From positions 160,501-224,500 of the forward strand of contig MNCI01009276.1 in assembly GCA_015680685.1 (NCBI GenBank): a stretch of 64,000 nt of DNA, in the 5' to 3' direction. The notes beneath the pieces are model-generated. The model was not told where the DNA came from. It was given only the letters and a program-made list of their open reading frames with translations, and ran no database searches. Shown in pieces: positions 11,029 through 23,329 of this stretch. Made by a program: the position numbers and the translations under genes. Numbering within the stretch: position 1 is the stretch's first letter; the number at the start of each line of letters is the position of its first letter. Origin of the DNA: Gnetum montanum (taxonomy: Eukaryota; Streptophyta; Gnetopsida; Gnetales; Gnetaceae).

Positions 11029-12478
11029 GCAAATAAATTTATCTTTACATAATATCTAGATTTAGTGGGTTGAAGTAATTTAATTGTAAAGTGAACCTCC
11101 TCCACTAATAAATTTGAAGTCTTCCATGCATGGAAAGAGAACTTCACCATGGATCTATGGCATTGAATACTTTGCATGTGGAAGAAAGTCCATTTGGATT
11201 CTTTAAGAAAAAATATATAATTAAAGGTGATGCCCAAGGTCATTTACCACTTTGTGAATATTTCTTTAATGGAAAACAACATTGTTTGAGCTTTACTACA
11301 AGTACTCAAAGAGCAAGAAACAAATTGGATCTATTTCATAGTGATCTCTTTAGTCCTATTTCGATAACTTTGCTTGCTAGTCTTGAATATTATGTCTTCT
11401 TTATAGATGATTATTCTAGGAATGCATAAATTTACTTCTTAAAATTCAAATATGAAGTCGTTGATAAATAAAAGTAATATAAAGCCTTGTTAATAACTAA
11501 TCTAGAAAAATGATTAAAGTCATTAGAATATATAATGGTAGGAATTTTGTTTAGATGAATTTTAAATGTTTTGCAGGACTCATGGTATTTTCAAGCAAAA
11601 GAGAATTTTAGGCATTGCATAGCAAAATGGAGTTGTAGAAAAGATTAATAGAAGGATATTGGAATGAGCTTAGTGTATGGTTAGTGATGCTAGTCTTGAA
11701 AAGAAATATTGAATAGAAGATATTATGAAAACTTGCTACTTAATCAACAAAATGCCCTCATCATCACTAGATGGAAGAATCCTGTAAGAAATATGAACTA
11801 GTAAGAAAGTTTTATTAGATCATTTAAGAGTATTTGAAAGTATAGCTTATTTTCATGCACTTAAATAATGTCGATCCAAATTGGATTATAAATCTAATAA
11901 ATGTATTTTTCTTGAATATGTCATGGTGTAAAAGGATATAAGCTATGGAATTTCAATACTAATAGAATTATGTATAGTAGAGATGTGGTGTTTATAGAAT
12001 CATCTTAACTTGATATGGTTAAAGAAAATGTTCTAGAAATATCTCATTAAAATATTGACAAAGAATTAGCTACAAAATAAGTTGATGATGAAATTAATGA
12101 TGAGGATGATTCGCCTCAAGAAGAAGATTAGCCATTAAAAAGATTAACTTAAGTAAGATGAATTCCTGAGTATTTAAATTAATATGTTTTGTGTATTATA
12201 GATGCTCCTCAAATCTATAAAGAAGCTTGTAATTTAAAATATAGTAAATCTTGGAACAATGCTATGGATAAGAAAATAAAATCATTAATAAAAAACAAGA
12301 CATGGGAATTTGTTCAACTTCCTTCTTGAAAAAAACCTACTGGTTGTAGATGGCTTTTCAAGATAAAAGAAGCAATATATAAGGTAAGGCTAGTAGCAGA
12401 AGGATACTCTCAAAAAGAGGGTATTGACTATGAATATTTTTTTTCACCAGCAATAAAGTTAACATCCATAAGATCTAA
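11029..12478 (+). pseudogene. Element G (Ty1/copia) part 2: pre-integrase, integrase, RT start
   Basis: The copia frame resumes with ANKFIFT and reaches MDLWH near 11148, the usual start of the GAG-pre-integrase motif, followed by LCEYFFNGKQH. Integrase then shows DLFHSDLFSPI with the first catalytic Asp (about 11325) and YYVFFIDDYSR. The second catalytic region reads YNGRNF, so its Asp is changed to Tyr. NGVVEKINRRIL near 11615 supplies the Glu. Around 12240-12470 the RT N-terminus is visible (NKTWEFVQLP, GCRWLFKIK, RLVAEGYSQKEGIDYEYFF). The frame stops at 12478 where element H is inserted and continues at 31832. Many stops are present. Confidence 0.82.
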
Positions 12479-13307
12479 TAAGGGGCTCTCATGGGTTTCA
12501 CAATCTAAGCTCTCTAAATATCACAAAACAACAAATTTGAACAAGAAAAGAAAATGAGAAATTTATTCTTGCTCAAATGGAGAAATTTACAACTAAAAGA
12601 AAGAATGCATTACCAAGGATAGATAAGAGATTCAATTCAATTCTCACACATACTCAATCAAAGAAAACATACTCTCACATGAATGAGGATCAAGGGACCT
12701 AATCAAGACTCTATCTCTCTTTCTACTCTCTTCTCTCAACTCACCTCTCTTTCTCTAGACTCTCTTGATGAAAATGAAGGTCCAAGAGGTCTATTGATAT
12801 CCTTCCCCATATCTCTTTATCTTCCTTCTCTAAATTAAAAATTTAAATCTTTAATAACCTATTGGAAATTTTCTCATGTCCATACGAGACATCGTAGAGG
12901 AGAATGAGACATCTTGCTTGAAAGTAGCAAGTTTACAAAGGAGATGTCTTGCAACCAAGGGAGATGTCTTGTAAGCATGTGAGACATCTTGTAAGATATG
13001 TCTTGAGCTAGTGGAGATGTCTTGAGTAGGGAGGAGACATCTTGCTCTAGTAGGAGGTGTCTCTCCAAATAGACAAAAATTTAAAGATGCTTATTTTAAG
13101 GTCTAGAACCTCCAAACACATTCAAACAAGTTCACATTAATCCTAGAACGTCCTTGACTTATCAAAATAGGCTTAAACACCATCAATCATGTCAAAAAAC
13201 CCTGATATCATCATCAAAATAATAACATCAAAAGATAAACATAACAAGACATAAAAATCTATGTAGAAACATATTGAAGATTAGACATGCACTGGGTGAT
13301 GTCCTCA
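12479..13307 (-). repeat. Element H 3' LTR
   Basis: It matches 30996-31831 throughout. The left terminus has mutated from TGAGG to TAAGG. About ten AGATGTCTTG/GAGACATCTTG motifs lie at 12888-13060. CTCTCTTTCTAC tracts lie at 12715-12770. Confidence 0.85.
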
Positions 13308-14990
13308 TTGTCTCTTCCACCCTCAAGAAATTAAACTTATCCTCAAGTTGGTTGTACACTTGGAATATCATTAAGCACCCACAAAGCCAAGTCTTTCTCA
13401 TGGATTCAAATGGCATTTTTAAACCCTTTATTATTCCAATGCACTAATTAGTCATGTATTTTTCTACCTCTTGTGCTTCTAGTCTTCCTTTCTTGTAGCA
13501 TAATTTCTTTCCTTGGTAACTTGAATGAGTTTGAGTTTTCAAGTGAATCCTTAAGAATCTCAATACTATCTCTCATACTTGATGTAATTACATTCCCATG
13601 ACATGGCTCAAATCTAAAACATTAAAAACACAAGAAATAGGCAAATCATTAGGAAAGTCAATCTCATAAGCATTTGGATTAACTTTGATCCTAATTTGAA
13701 ATGGACAAGTTCTCCTTGAATTGAGCTTATAGAAGTGCACATTCTTTTGTCTTTCCTTGCTTATTTAAATTCAAACATAATCACCAATCTAGAAATTAAT
13801 TATCCTCTTGCCCTTATTAGCCTAGGAAGACATAATCTTTGTCTTTTTCTCTAAGTTAGATTTAACTTGCTAATGTAATTCTCTCACTTACTAAACAAAT
13901 TCTAAACTTAAAGAGGCATAATCTTCAAATTTCCTCAACTCATTAACAATTATTGATAAAAATACATAATTTTCCATAAAGAAACTCTTACAAATGCTAG
14001 AATGAGAAGCATTATTATATCAAAATCCATTATGGGCCAAAAAGTTTTTCCACCTTTAAGGCTAATATTCACACAAATACCTCAATATCTTCAATAGAGA
14101 CCTATTCACAACTTTAGTTTTTCAATCAGTTTGGGGGTGATAGGCTATGGAAATAAACAACTTGGTTTCAAGTAGTTTCCAAAGTGATCTCTAAAAATGG
14201 ATAGTAAACTTGACATCCCTATCACTCACAATGTTTTAAAGAAATGTTAGGTAGCCTCACAACATGCCAAAGAATAAATGTGTAACATGGGAAGCATCAC
14301 TACTTTCCTTGCATGGAATAAAATGAGTCATCTTGGTAGATCTATCTACTACAACAAGTATAGAATCATGACCAAATCTTGTCTTAGAAATACCACAAAA
14401 AAATTCCAAGGAAACACTTTCCCAAGAAGCATTTGAAATTGGAAAAGGTAAATAATAACCATCTATACATTTTCCCCCTTTGAAATTTTAACAAACACAG
14501 CATTCTTTTATAAATTTACCCACATCACTATACATTCCTAGCCAAAAGTAATTTTTTCCAACCAATTTCAATATCTTGGTATTACCTATATGTGCAGCCA
14601 TGTCACTTTGGTATTTTTCTTCAAAAAGTTTGTACCTTAAGTCATACTTTGAAATAGATTTTTTTCATCCCTAAACAAAATCCCATTATTCACATGATAA
14701 TCTTTCCACTAATCAGTCCTTCCTAACAATGGGGAAGATAACTCCTTCCAAATTGCACCAAAATCCTTGTCATTAGAATATAATAAAGTAAAAGGTCAAA
14801 ACCTTAAACTTCCACATTAGAAGAAACAATATGGAATCTAGAAAAAGAATTAGCCACAAGATTAGACTTGTCATTCCAATGTTTTTTTAAAAAAATGAAA
14901 TTCTTGCAATTACTCTATCCATTGCATATGCTTGTCACTCAATTTCTTTTGTGAATTTAAAAATTGAAGTGCTCTATGTTTGGTAAATAA
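13308..14990 (-). pseudogene. pol: Element H integrase and C-terminal pol remnant
   Basis: Read on the minus strand, this stretch continues the Ty3 polyprotein after RNase H. The integrase core shows VSDRDVKFT (about 14207-14233) holding a catalytic Asp, followed by AYHPQTD about 80 bases on, where the catalytic Glu region (KTKVVNRSLLRYL) is partly degraded. Upstream, near 14480-14520, is the degenerate HHCC zinc region. The C-terminal part contains GELVHF and KLGSKL-like stretches of the integrase C-terminal domain, then a basic tail, RKTRSTRGRK. There is no convincing chromodomain. The protein would insert the cDNA into chromosomes. Stops and frameshifts are frequent. Confidence 0.7.
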
Positions 14991-14999
14991 AAGAAACTC

Positions 15000-16100
15000 T
15001 GATCCTAGCAAGTAATTCTTCAATGTTTAATGGCTTGAAGTATAGCATATAATTCCTTTTCATACACACTATACTTTTTTCTAGATAAATTTAATTTTTT
15101 AGAAAAGAATGCAATTGTCTTACCATCTTGAGAAAGCATATCTCTAATAGCAAACCTACTTGCATCTACTTCTACTTCAAAAATTTTTGAGAACTTTGGG
15201 ATTGCCAAAACTAGAGCACTAGAAATTTTCTATTTCAATACTTGAAGGGATTTTTCTTTCTCATTATCCCATACAAATACTAAATTTTTCTTTAAATAAG
15301 AGAGCATAGGACATGCAATAGAATTGAAATTCCTAATAAATCTCCTATAGAAACTAGCCAAACCAAGAAAAGATCTCACCTCTCCCAGATCTCTAGGTGA
15401 AGGCCATTCCTTAATTACATTGATATTGCTTGGTTCCATCTTGACTTGGTTCTTGGAGTCAACATAACCTAAGTACATAAATTCTCTCTTCATAAAGTGG
15501 CATTTCTTGGCATTGATCACCAAGTTTTCCTCTTGTAATTTGGAGCATACTATCCTCAAATGTTGCACATGGTCCCCTTCTTTAGAACTATATAAAAACA
15601 TGTCATTAAAGAAAATAATGCAACATTTACCAATAAAATCTCTTAGAACCTGATGCATGAGCCTCATAAATGTGGTTGGAGCATTGGTTAGCCCAAAAGA
15701 TATGACTAACCACTCATACAAGTCATATAGTTTCTTAAAGGCTATTTTCCATTCATCTCTTGGTCTAATCTTTATTTAATGATAATCAATTTTTAAATCA
15801 ATTTTAGAAAAAAATCTCAACATTGGCAAGCACATCAGGAATTTCATCCATCCTAGGCATAGGAAATCCATACTTGATAGTAATCCAATTAATAGCCCTA
15901 GAATTTATGCACATCCATAATTCATTAGTATCTTTCTTTGGAACTAATATAGTTGGAATAGCATAAGGAGATACAGATTTATTAATAAAATCATTAAAGA
16001 GTAATTCACTTGTTTGTTCAATTCTTCCCTTTGATTTGAAGTCATGTAGTAGACTCTTTCATTTGGAGTTGTAGCTCCTGATATGAAGTCTATTTGATGT
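15000..16100 (-). pseudogene. pol: Element H reverse transcriptase and RNase H remnant
   Basis: The RT begins near 16080 with VSPYAIPTILVPKKDTNELW and SRAINWITIKYGFPMPRMD, both typical of chromovirus RT. The longest open piece, 15230-15721, starts at YEWLVISFGLTNAPTTFMRL and contains CCIIFFNDMFLYS, where the YVDD active site has become FFND and is therefore dead. LGLASFYRRFIRNF marks the RT/RNase H junction. RNase H (15020-15208) retains EVDAS, FFSKKL and YEKELYAI, with two catalytic acidic residues. One or more stops separate the two open pieces. Confidence 0.85.
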
Positions 16101-16319
16101 TGAATGGATGTCATTGGTGGAAGCCCTTATAAATTACCCTTAAAAACATTAATAAATTTCAATGTCAAAGGTTTCACCACTAGAGGAAGCTCATTTATAT
16201 GCTCCTATTCACTTGTTACAACTATTGACATGATGACAAAACCATGCCTAGTCTCTTCATGTGCTTGTAGGTACTCTTGCTTACAAAGCAAGATCAATAT
16301 AGCATTAATCGAAATATTT

Positions 16320-17191
16320 TCCTTATGCTGCTACCAAGTCATCAAGATGAGTTCATGTATAATATCTACTCTTAGTATAGACCAAACATTTCTTCCACTA
16401 CTAAAAGAAGCCTTTTTTTTTTCAAAGTTCCAAGGTATTTCCAAAATAACATCAATACAATTGATAGGAAGGATGTCATAATGTACCTTGTCTTTAAAAG
16501 AATCAATTTTGAAAGACAAAATACACTTCTTCTTCATCTCTTGGAAATAATCCTTGGAAAAACAATGAACTCTATAGGGCCTAAGAATTAGAAGTGTCTT
16601 CAAACCAAGCTTAGAAATAGCCTTTGAAGAAATCACATTTTCTTAAGCACCATCATTAATTAAAATGTGTGTCCATTCACCACTATCTAGAGACCTAGCT
16701 CTAATCATAAAGAGCATCTTCCTTCTAGGATCTTCATTAGCATTCAAATTTCTTATAAAAGTGCAAGAATTATTTTTAGTGATATATTCAATCATTAGTG
16801 CATGAGGATTACCTTCATAGGAGCATTCTTCCTTTTCCATGATATGAAGTTCCTTGCCTTTGAAGATATTTGGCTTTTTACACTTTCCTTGCTTGTGTTC
16901 CTTTTCATCATAATTAAAGCATTAAATTTTTGATGCATATCCATTTCCTTTATCCTTTTCATTCTTGGAGTAGTCTTTGTTGGAATCTTGGCCCTCCCTG
17001 AACTTATCTTGCTTCTCCTTTGTGTTTTCTTTGGTATTTTTCTTCTCCGTAGCTCCTTTCTCATCTTTAGAAGCTTTGGAGTCCTTGACTTTAGAAGATT
17101 TGGGACCTCTATTATAGCCTTGGAGTTTCTTCTTAGCCTTAAGAGCCAATTCAAAAGTCTCATCCAATGTTTAGGGCTCATAGAAGGTTAG
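16320..17191 (-). pseudogene. gag: Element H gag C-terminus (zinc knuckle) and protease
   Basis: From 17191 downward the frame reads TFELALKAKKKLQGY, a typical gag tail before the nucleocapsid, then a very Lys-rich linker. A zinc knuckle of the form CFNYDEKEHKQGKC (about 16885-16925) has lost its second Cys to Tyr. The protease follows, with LINDGA, a stop, then ENVISSKAISKLGLKT (about 16590-16655); the usual motif is DGGASENV. ILPINCIDVILEIPWNFE is the downstream flap-side segment. The N-terminal gag lies beyond element I, at 29789-30632. The product would package RNA and cleave the polyprotein; it is now broken. Confidence 0.72.
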
Positions 17192-20080
17192 TGTTGGCAC
17201 ATTTAAGCCATCTTATGAAGTAGAATCTATCAATTAATGTTTGGGTTTCATTAAAATTCGAATGTTATTAGTGAATGTAAGATAACATACAAGTAGAAAA
17301 AGGCAAAAGTTCATGGGAGTTTAGTTACCTTCTCTACAAAATGAAAGTACATTAACATGTTAATGAGCAAGTAGTGTGTCTAGTTTCATAACTAGTGGAA
17401 CATGGTTTCTATGTTGACTTCTCATTGACCTAAGTAAAAGTCTTTGTAAAGAGAAGAACAATAATACTATAGTTGCTGATTTTAATCAAATGGCTAAGTG
17501 GTAGATAGCAGAGGTACCTATGATCATTTACCTTTAGTTGAAGATTTAAAAGATGAATATATCTTTTGGAAGTTGAAATATCATGAATTTAGAAGACACT
17601 CTAGACTTCGCCAGTTGTAGAGAGAAAATAATCATATGAGCAATAAAAGAAAATTTCATAGGGTTATGAAAAAACATGGAATGCTGCTAAATTTTTCACA
17701 AATTGCCATTATTTGCACACAAGGGTCTTTGAAGTATACACTATCCACTACGTAAGCTATGGAGATTTGGCTATAAGGGAGTGCAAAGTTTAACAAAAAA
17801 GCCTTTCCAAATTTATAAATTCTTTGTTAGAATCCATGAGAGCATGATCTAAAATTTAGAAATAAACAAAAAAAACTTAGGCTATCACAAACATAAATCA
17901 CATCCTTGACAAAAAGAAAGATGGATATTTGAATAATGAAAACATACATCACTAAAATGTTTTAAATGAGCAACATTGAGATTTAGAAAATTAAAAAAAC
18001 CTAAGAGGTATTTCTCATTTAGCAAAATCAACACCACCCATCAGAAGTAGAGGAAATTCTAAGTAAAACAAAGAATATTTAAAAGCCCAAGCTCAAGTGT
18101 AAGATGTCATGAATTCGTGAAAGGATTGCAACACCATGATGGTATTTTGTTTTAAGGTCTAACACGACATTAGGGTCAATAAAGGTAATAGTGAAACCCT
18201 TATAATAGAGGCACAACTAAAAAAATTTGTTAACCCAAACTGCAATGATAAAGAAATGTGCATCCTCCCCAAACTAGATCAAGCCAAAACCCAACACTAA
18301 TGCTTGCAACTTAGGTGGAGCCATTATCAATGATAACAACTCAATAATGGTTATGGAAATAGCATGACAATAAAGGAAATTGTGGCATAGCTGCAAGACT
18401 CCATTAACAAAGGGCTAGGGAGCATCTATGGCTACTTTGTAGAAATGACATTAGAGTTGAAGAAAGGCATAAGAAATGGAAGGGTTACCTCCAAACACAA
18501 GAAGAGGACAACATGATGTGTGGTACCAAGGCCACAAGAAATGAACATACCTTCAAATGATTACATGTCTTTTATAGATGTGTTGATGAACACAATGTTA
18601 AGGCTACAAGGCCTTAATATATATATATATATATATATATAGAAAAACTTTAAAGTTGGGTAAATCTTATAGATTAGGAAAGAAGGAATTATGAACGTGT
18701 GATAAATATAACTTAATTTTTGAAAAATTTTCATAGGAAATCATAATTAATTCTCCTTGATATTTGTAATCTTTTATGAGACTCTTGCCAACTAAGGCTT
18801 AAACTTTTCATAGAAGTTACAACTTTTAGGGTGGTTATGAATTAATTTCCCTAGACATTTGTAATACCTTTAACTTCTCATGATTATTGTAACTACCCTA
18901 AGGTCACTATAAAAGGACATTCAAAGGTAGAATTAAGGGAGATTTGGAAGAAGAAACTTTGAAGAATATTGAAGATTTCTTGTAAAGCATGGCTTGCTAA
19001 AGACATCAATTCAGCTACTTTGTTTTAATCTTGTGAGTTCTTTTCTTCCCATTTTGTTTTAGTTACTTAGCTGATAGTTTAGATAGTATCATGCTTGGCA
19101 TTTAATTTTGGGATTTTTTTTCTAGGTTGCTTTTATAGCTCTATTTTTGTACAATATTAGACTTCTATTAAGGTTTTCCATATAAGAGCTTATGTTGTAG
19201 AAACTCATCTTGAGCAATTTAATAGTAATGGCTTAATGAAATTGCATGTTTTGAGCATAAAGGATCTAGGAAAATCTTTGATATTTTGAGATAACTGAAA
19301 TAGCTTCACTATTTTAAAGTGTATTGCCTTAGTATTTCAACCCTAAAATTGTCAAATTTTTTGAAGGCTCTGTTCAATGCAATTCTTGACAACTATTGAC
19401 TAGCCAAAATAGAAGCTTGTACTTTGTCATTTCCGAAGCATTTTTGGTATTGTAATAAGATTTTCCTTTACAAAATTGCTTGTTCAGCTCATAGGGTTTG
19501 GACACTTCATAGTTAAATTGAATTGGAATAGCTTTATTGCAAAGTGTTTTCTCATGTCAATTTGTCTTACTTAAATATTTGAGATACCACATAAATCTAC
19601 TTTCCTTTTTTTTTTCTCTCTCTTTCTCAAACCCATTGAATCTCACTCTATTTCTAGTTTTCTTGTGGAATTTTCTCTCTAAGAAAAATTAGGAATAGAT
19701 TACAAGACTTGTGCTCAAACATTTTTGTAAAATTTTATTTGTTACAAGTAATGTACTATACAGACTATATAGACTAAGTGACTTGACAAAATAGAAAACT
19801 TCGACAACTCACAGTATTTGAAAAAGTTAGCTAAATTTCTTTTATGATAGTCAGTAACAGTTTCATACATAACCTAACTATTTCAACATTCACAACAGCA
19901 AACACATACTCATGTTTAATTCATTTCATAACCACTAAGTCTATTTAGAGGTATTTGGGCCTTGGTGATGCCAAAGACCAACAAGTATCTAAACCCTATT
20001 TGAAGAACACCTTCATTTCCTATGACCTTGGTCACGAGACCCAAAGGCTCTATGTTGGCAATCCTAAATAATTGCTAATA
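17192..20080 (+). repeat. Element I 5' LTR (about 2.9 kb)
   Basis: This long terminal repeat matches 26944-29788. It includes a TA dinucleotide run (18615-18641), the purine-poor core ACCCTAAGGTCACTATAAAAGG (18896-18917) with a TATAAAAG box, and a T/C tract near 19600. The core is repeated at 28657-28678. No coding sequence is recognisable in it. Confidence 0.85.
18906..18917 (+). promoter_or_regulatory. Candidate TATA box in element I 5' LTR
   Basis: CACTATAAAAGG is kept in both LTRs (also at 28667-28678), whereas nearby bases have drifted. It is a plausible core promoter for element transcription. Confidence 0.5.
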
Positions 20081-21600
20081 ATTCTTTTGGTTCTAAAAGG
20101 AGAGCAAAAAATATTTTAAATAAGGGAAATAAACTTTGTTACCTGAATGCATTACATTCAAAGAGATCAATAGTCCTAACACACCAACAATTCTTTTTGT
20201 TGCTAGGAGAGCTTGAAAAAATTAGATATTATTTTGAGTTGATGACTAAGTAGACTAATAGTTTAGAAGATTTCATAGGTTCTAAAGAAACTCTTAATTA
20301 TAAGACTGATTATTCATCAGAAGAAGAACAAAAAAATGTTCTTGAGTTGATGACTAAGTAGATTAATAGTTTAGAAGATTTCATAGGTTCTAAAGAAACT
20401 CTTAATTATAAGACTGATTATTCATCAGAAGAAGAACAAAAAATGTTCTTGATTTTGGAACAAGTAGTGGCATAAAGACCAAAAGGATAAGAAGATCACC
20501 TCTTTTGTCTGGTTTATTAGTCTATAAGAGAAGGTCAAAGAAATTTAAGAGTTCATCAATCAAAAAAAATTCTAGTAGGATGGAAAATCCTTGGCAAAGA
20601 GTTACATCATTAGGAATTCAAAACTACAATGATATTCCTAAGGTAGTTTAAAAATATTTTCCTAAGCCTTTTATTCTTTAAAAAGCTTACTTAGCTAAAA
20701 AGCATCTTCACTTATATGAGTTAGCTTTAGCTCATAAAAATGTTCAACACCAAGATTAAGCTTGTAGGTTGTTTGTAGAAAATTTAAAAGATATGGCTCA
20801 GATTTGGTATTCAAACTTGCCAAGCAATAATATCACAAGTTGTGATGATATGAAAAATCTTTTCTTGGCCCAACTTGACAATCAATTGGATCAACAACAA
20901 CTATAATATGGGCTAGTATGAGCTAAGCAAGGAGTTAACGAGTCTATTAGAGATTTCAATATTAAGTTTCAAAGAATTTTTAGGCTCTTTCAAAGACAAT
21001 ATAAACCATCAAACGAAATGCTTAAGGATACTTAACTTAAGACTATAAATCACAATATTTCAATTTGATTAAGGAGAACTCCCAACTTGATAACATTGAA
21101 TGACTACTTTGGTGAAGCTATATAGCTAGAAAAATAGTTGAACTTAAATCATGAAGAGATTATCACAACTCAAAAAAGAGAGGAGAAAATGATGATTCCT
21201 ATGCAAGATTTTGCTCAACTTAAAGCATTATTAGGACCATCTCATATTAAGATAGAGCAAGAATCTGAAAGCAAAGAATCTAAAAAAGGACAATTTCTAA
21301 GAGACTTGTCCAACAAAGTAGTGAAACTAGAGAAAGCTTTAGCAAAGATTAAAATCAAGGTAGCAAAGAAAAATAGAAAACATAAACATCAAGATACTAA
21401 GTTAGTAGAAGATGAGGATGAAAATGACCTTATTATGTTTAACTTCCTTGATATTGAATTAGATAATGAGTTATCTAGTATTCATTATACAAGCAACTCT
21501 TCTAACAATGGATCTAGTAATACCTCTTCTCTATCAAGTTCTTAAGAGGATATATCGTTAGATGAAGAGTGTAATAACAATGAAGAAAATGGGTATAATT
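20081..21600 (+). pseudogene. gag: Element I gag pseudogene
   Basis: A retrotransposon gag core is readable at about 20750-21120: CRLFVENLKDMAQIWYSNLP, then MKNLFLAQLDNQ, ESIRDFNIKFQRIF and LRRTPNLITLNDYFGEAI. An open piece at 21138-21545 continues with a Lys/Glu-rich tail and a Ser/Asn-rich end (SSIHYTSNSSNNGSSNTSSLSSS). No zinc knuckle is evident. The first 400 bases hold a 108-base tandem duplication (20234-20449). The product would be the structural capsid protein. Several stops interrupt the frame. Confidence 0.72.
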
Positions 21601-21899
21601 TTTGATCAAAGGACAAATTAAACTACTCTAGGCCCAAAAAATTATTTTTGATCCATCTACTAAGAGGAAGGTTTTTGAACCAAGTAGAAGAGTGAAAAAT
21701 AAAAGTGAAGAAGATCAAGTAGAGTAAAGTACTTAAAATCAATCTTTTAATAAATGGATGAGGAAACCAGGCTTTTATAGAGATGGAGAATATGATTTTA
21801 TTGAGGATCTTAAACATGTCAAGGCCAATATCAACATATATTAATTGTTATAGATAAGAGATCAACAAAGAAAGGCTTTAGAGTTCATTAAAGGTAAAG

Positions 21900-22360
21900 G
21901 AGAGTTGGAGAATCAAAATTAAGCTATGTATCTAACATTGATAAGATATCAAAAACTAGTTATAGTTTTACTCCTAATAAAGAAGCTCCTCCTTCTCTTC
22001 TGACAATGAATTTAAAAGACAAATATCTTCACAGCTGTTTGGTTCATTCTAGAGCTACATCTACTATCATGCCATTATCTATATGCAAAAAACTTGGTTT
22101 AACTCCTAAAAAATATATTAAAAAGATTATTCAAGTGGACAAAAGTAGAGTAAAGATTGTGGATTAGCTACTAAATTTTTTATTATAAATTGCTTCTGAA
22201 CCCCATATAAAAAGTAGATCAACCATTCAAGTGGCAAATATCTTGGATTCACATAGTCTTTTGTTGAGCAGAAGTTGGAGAAAGAATTTCTCAAGTTACA
22301 TATCAATAGATTACTCACATATGTGGCTACCTTAGAAAGGGGAATTAAATCAAATATATA
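21900..22360 (+). pseudogene. pro: Element I aspartic protease remnant
   Basis: The frame reads KYLHSCLVHSRATSTIMPLS near 22025-22075. This aligns with a retroviral-type protease active site in which DSGAT has become HSRAT, so the catalytic Asp is lost. CKKLGLTPKKY follows. DSHSLLLSRSWRKNFSSYIS and YSHMWLP (22245-22330) match the conserved block found after the protease in plant Ty3 elements (GRDW..., WSHLWLP). An AT microsatellite at 22355-22377 ends the block. The enzyme would have matured the polyprotein. Confidence 0.68.
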
Positions 22361-22581
22361 TATATATATATATATAGTGAGCCTTTGATGATTGAAAACA
22401 TTACCTCAAGTGAAAAAGATAGTACTAGATAAGTTATTAAAACAAGCTCTTTTGAATATCAAGGAAGTTAAACATAATAAGGTCATTTTCAAGGTAGCTT
22501 ACATCAAAGGTGAGCCTTTGCTAAGTTATTAAAACAAGCTCTTTTGAATCCAAAATTTGCACACTCCAAGAAGTTTATAAC

Positions 22582-23010
22582 ATGGAAAAAGTGAAACTTC
22601 AAGGTGAGAGCAAGTGGAAACTATATTTTGATGGTTTTTGTAACTCCAAAGGTGTAGGGGCCAAAGGAGTTATAGTAAAGGATGATTCTCCAAAAATATT
22701 CAAGGTAATGCATCTATCTTTTCCTTGTACAAATAACAAGGCTAAATATGAAGCTTTAAGCATTGGTATTAAAGTAGCATTGAAAATGGGGATCAAGGTA
22801 ATCACCATAAAAGGAGATTCAAGATTAGTTTGTGAATAGATTCAAGGCAATTACGTAGTAAAAATCTCATTCTTGTGACCTTATAAATAGCTTTTCTACA
22901 AAATGTTGGATCAATTTCCTCACAACCAAATAGAACATATAGGTAGGAAGAATAATTATATAGTAGATGACTTAGCAAAGGTAGCTTCAACATTAGATAT
23001 GAAAAAGATA
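22582..23010 (+). pseudogene. Element I archaeal-type RNase H (aRNH), located before RT
   Basis: The open piece 22582-22839 reads KWKLYFDGFCNSKGVGAKGV, then FPCTNNKAKYEALSIGIKVA and VITIKGDSRLVCE. After one stop it continues to NQIEHIGRKNNYIVDDLAKVAS. These are the four blocks of the plant-retrotransposon archaeal-type RNase H, with catalytic residues Asp (FDG), Glu (KYEAL), Asp (GDS) and Asp (VDDLAK) all present. It removes RNA from RNA/DNA hybrids during reverse transcription. In the Tat, Ogre and Retand elements I know, this domain sits between the gypsy RNase H and integrase. Here it lies upstream of RT. Broken by a stop at 22840. Confidence 0.82.
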
Positions 23011-23329
23011 GAAAGGTACAAAGGTGTAATAATTAAGAAATAAAATTAGCCATGGGTACCAAATAATATAAAGCATTTACAAGTATTTGAAGATGATAAT
23101 TAATTGCTCAAATTCTTAAGGAATAAACAAGAATTCAAAAGTCAAATCATACATGAAACAACATCAAAGTTTAAGAAAAATTCTATTCCAAAAAAGGTTA
23201 TTGATTATAAACATGAGTTTAGCAAAAAATTGCTTACCAAAAAAGATATACAAAATCCAGATGATCAAGCTTTTAAAGTAGTAAATCTTGGATCTACTAA
23301 GATACCAAAAATGTTAAATGTCTCAAAGG

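Noticed and set aside
12888-13060. CRISPR-like array of GACATCT repeats
   Set aside because: Repeats are short, irregularly spaced, on both strands and inside an LTR of a plant retrotransposon; there are no equal spacers.
13308-13500. Chromodomain at the end of element H pol
   Set aside because: The translation after the integrase C-terminal region has a basic tail but no chromodomain pattern that I can recognise, so H is called chromovirus-like only on RT and protease.
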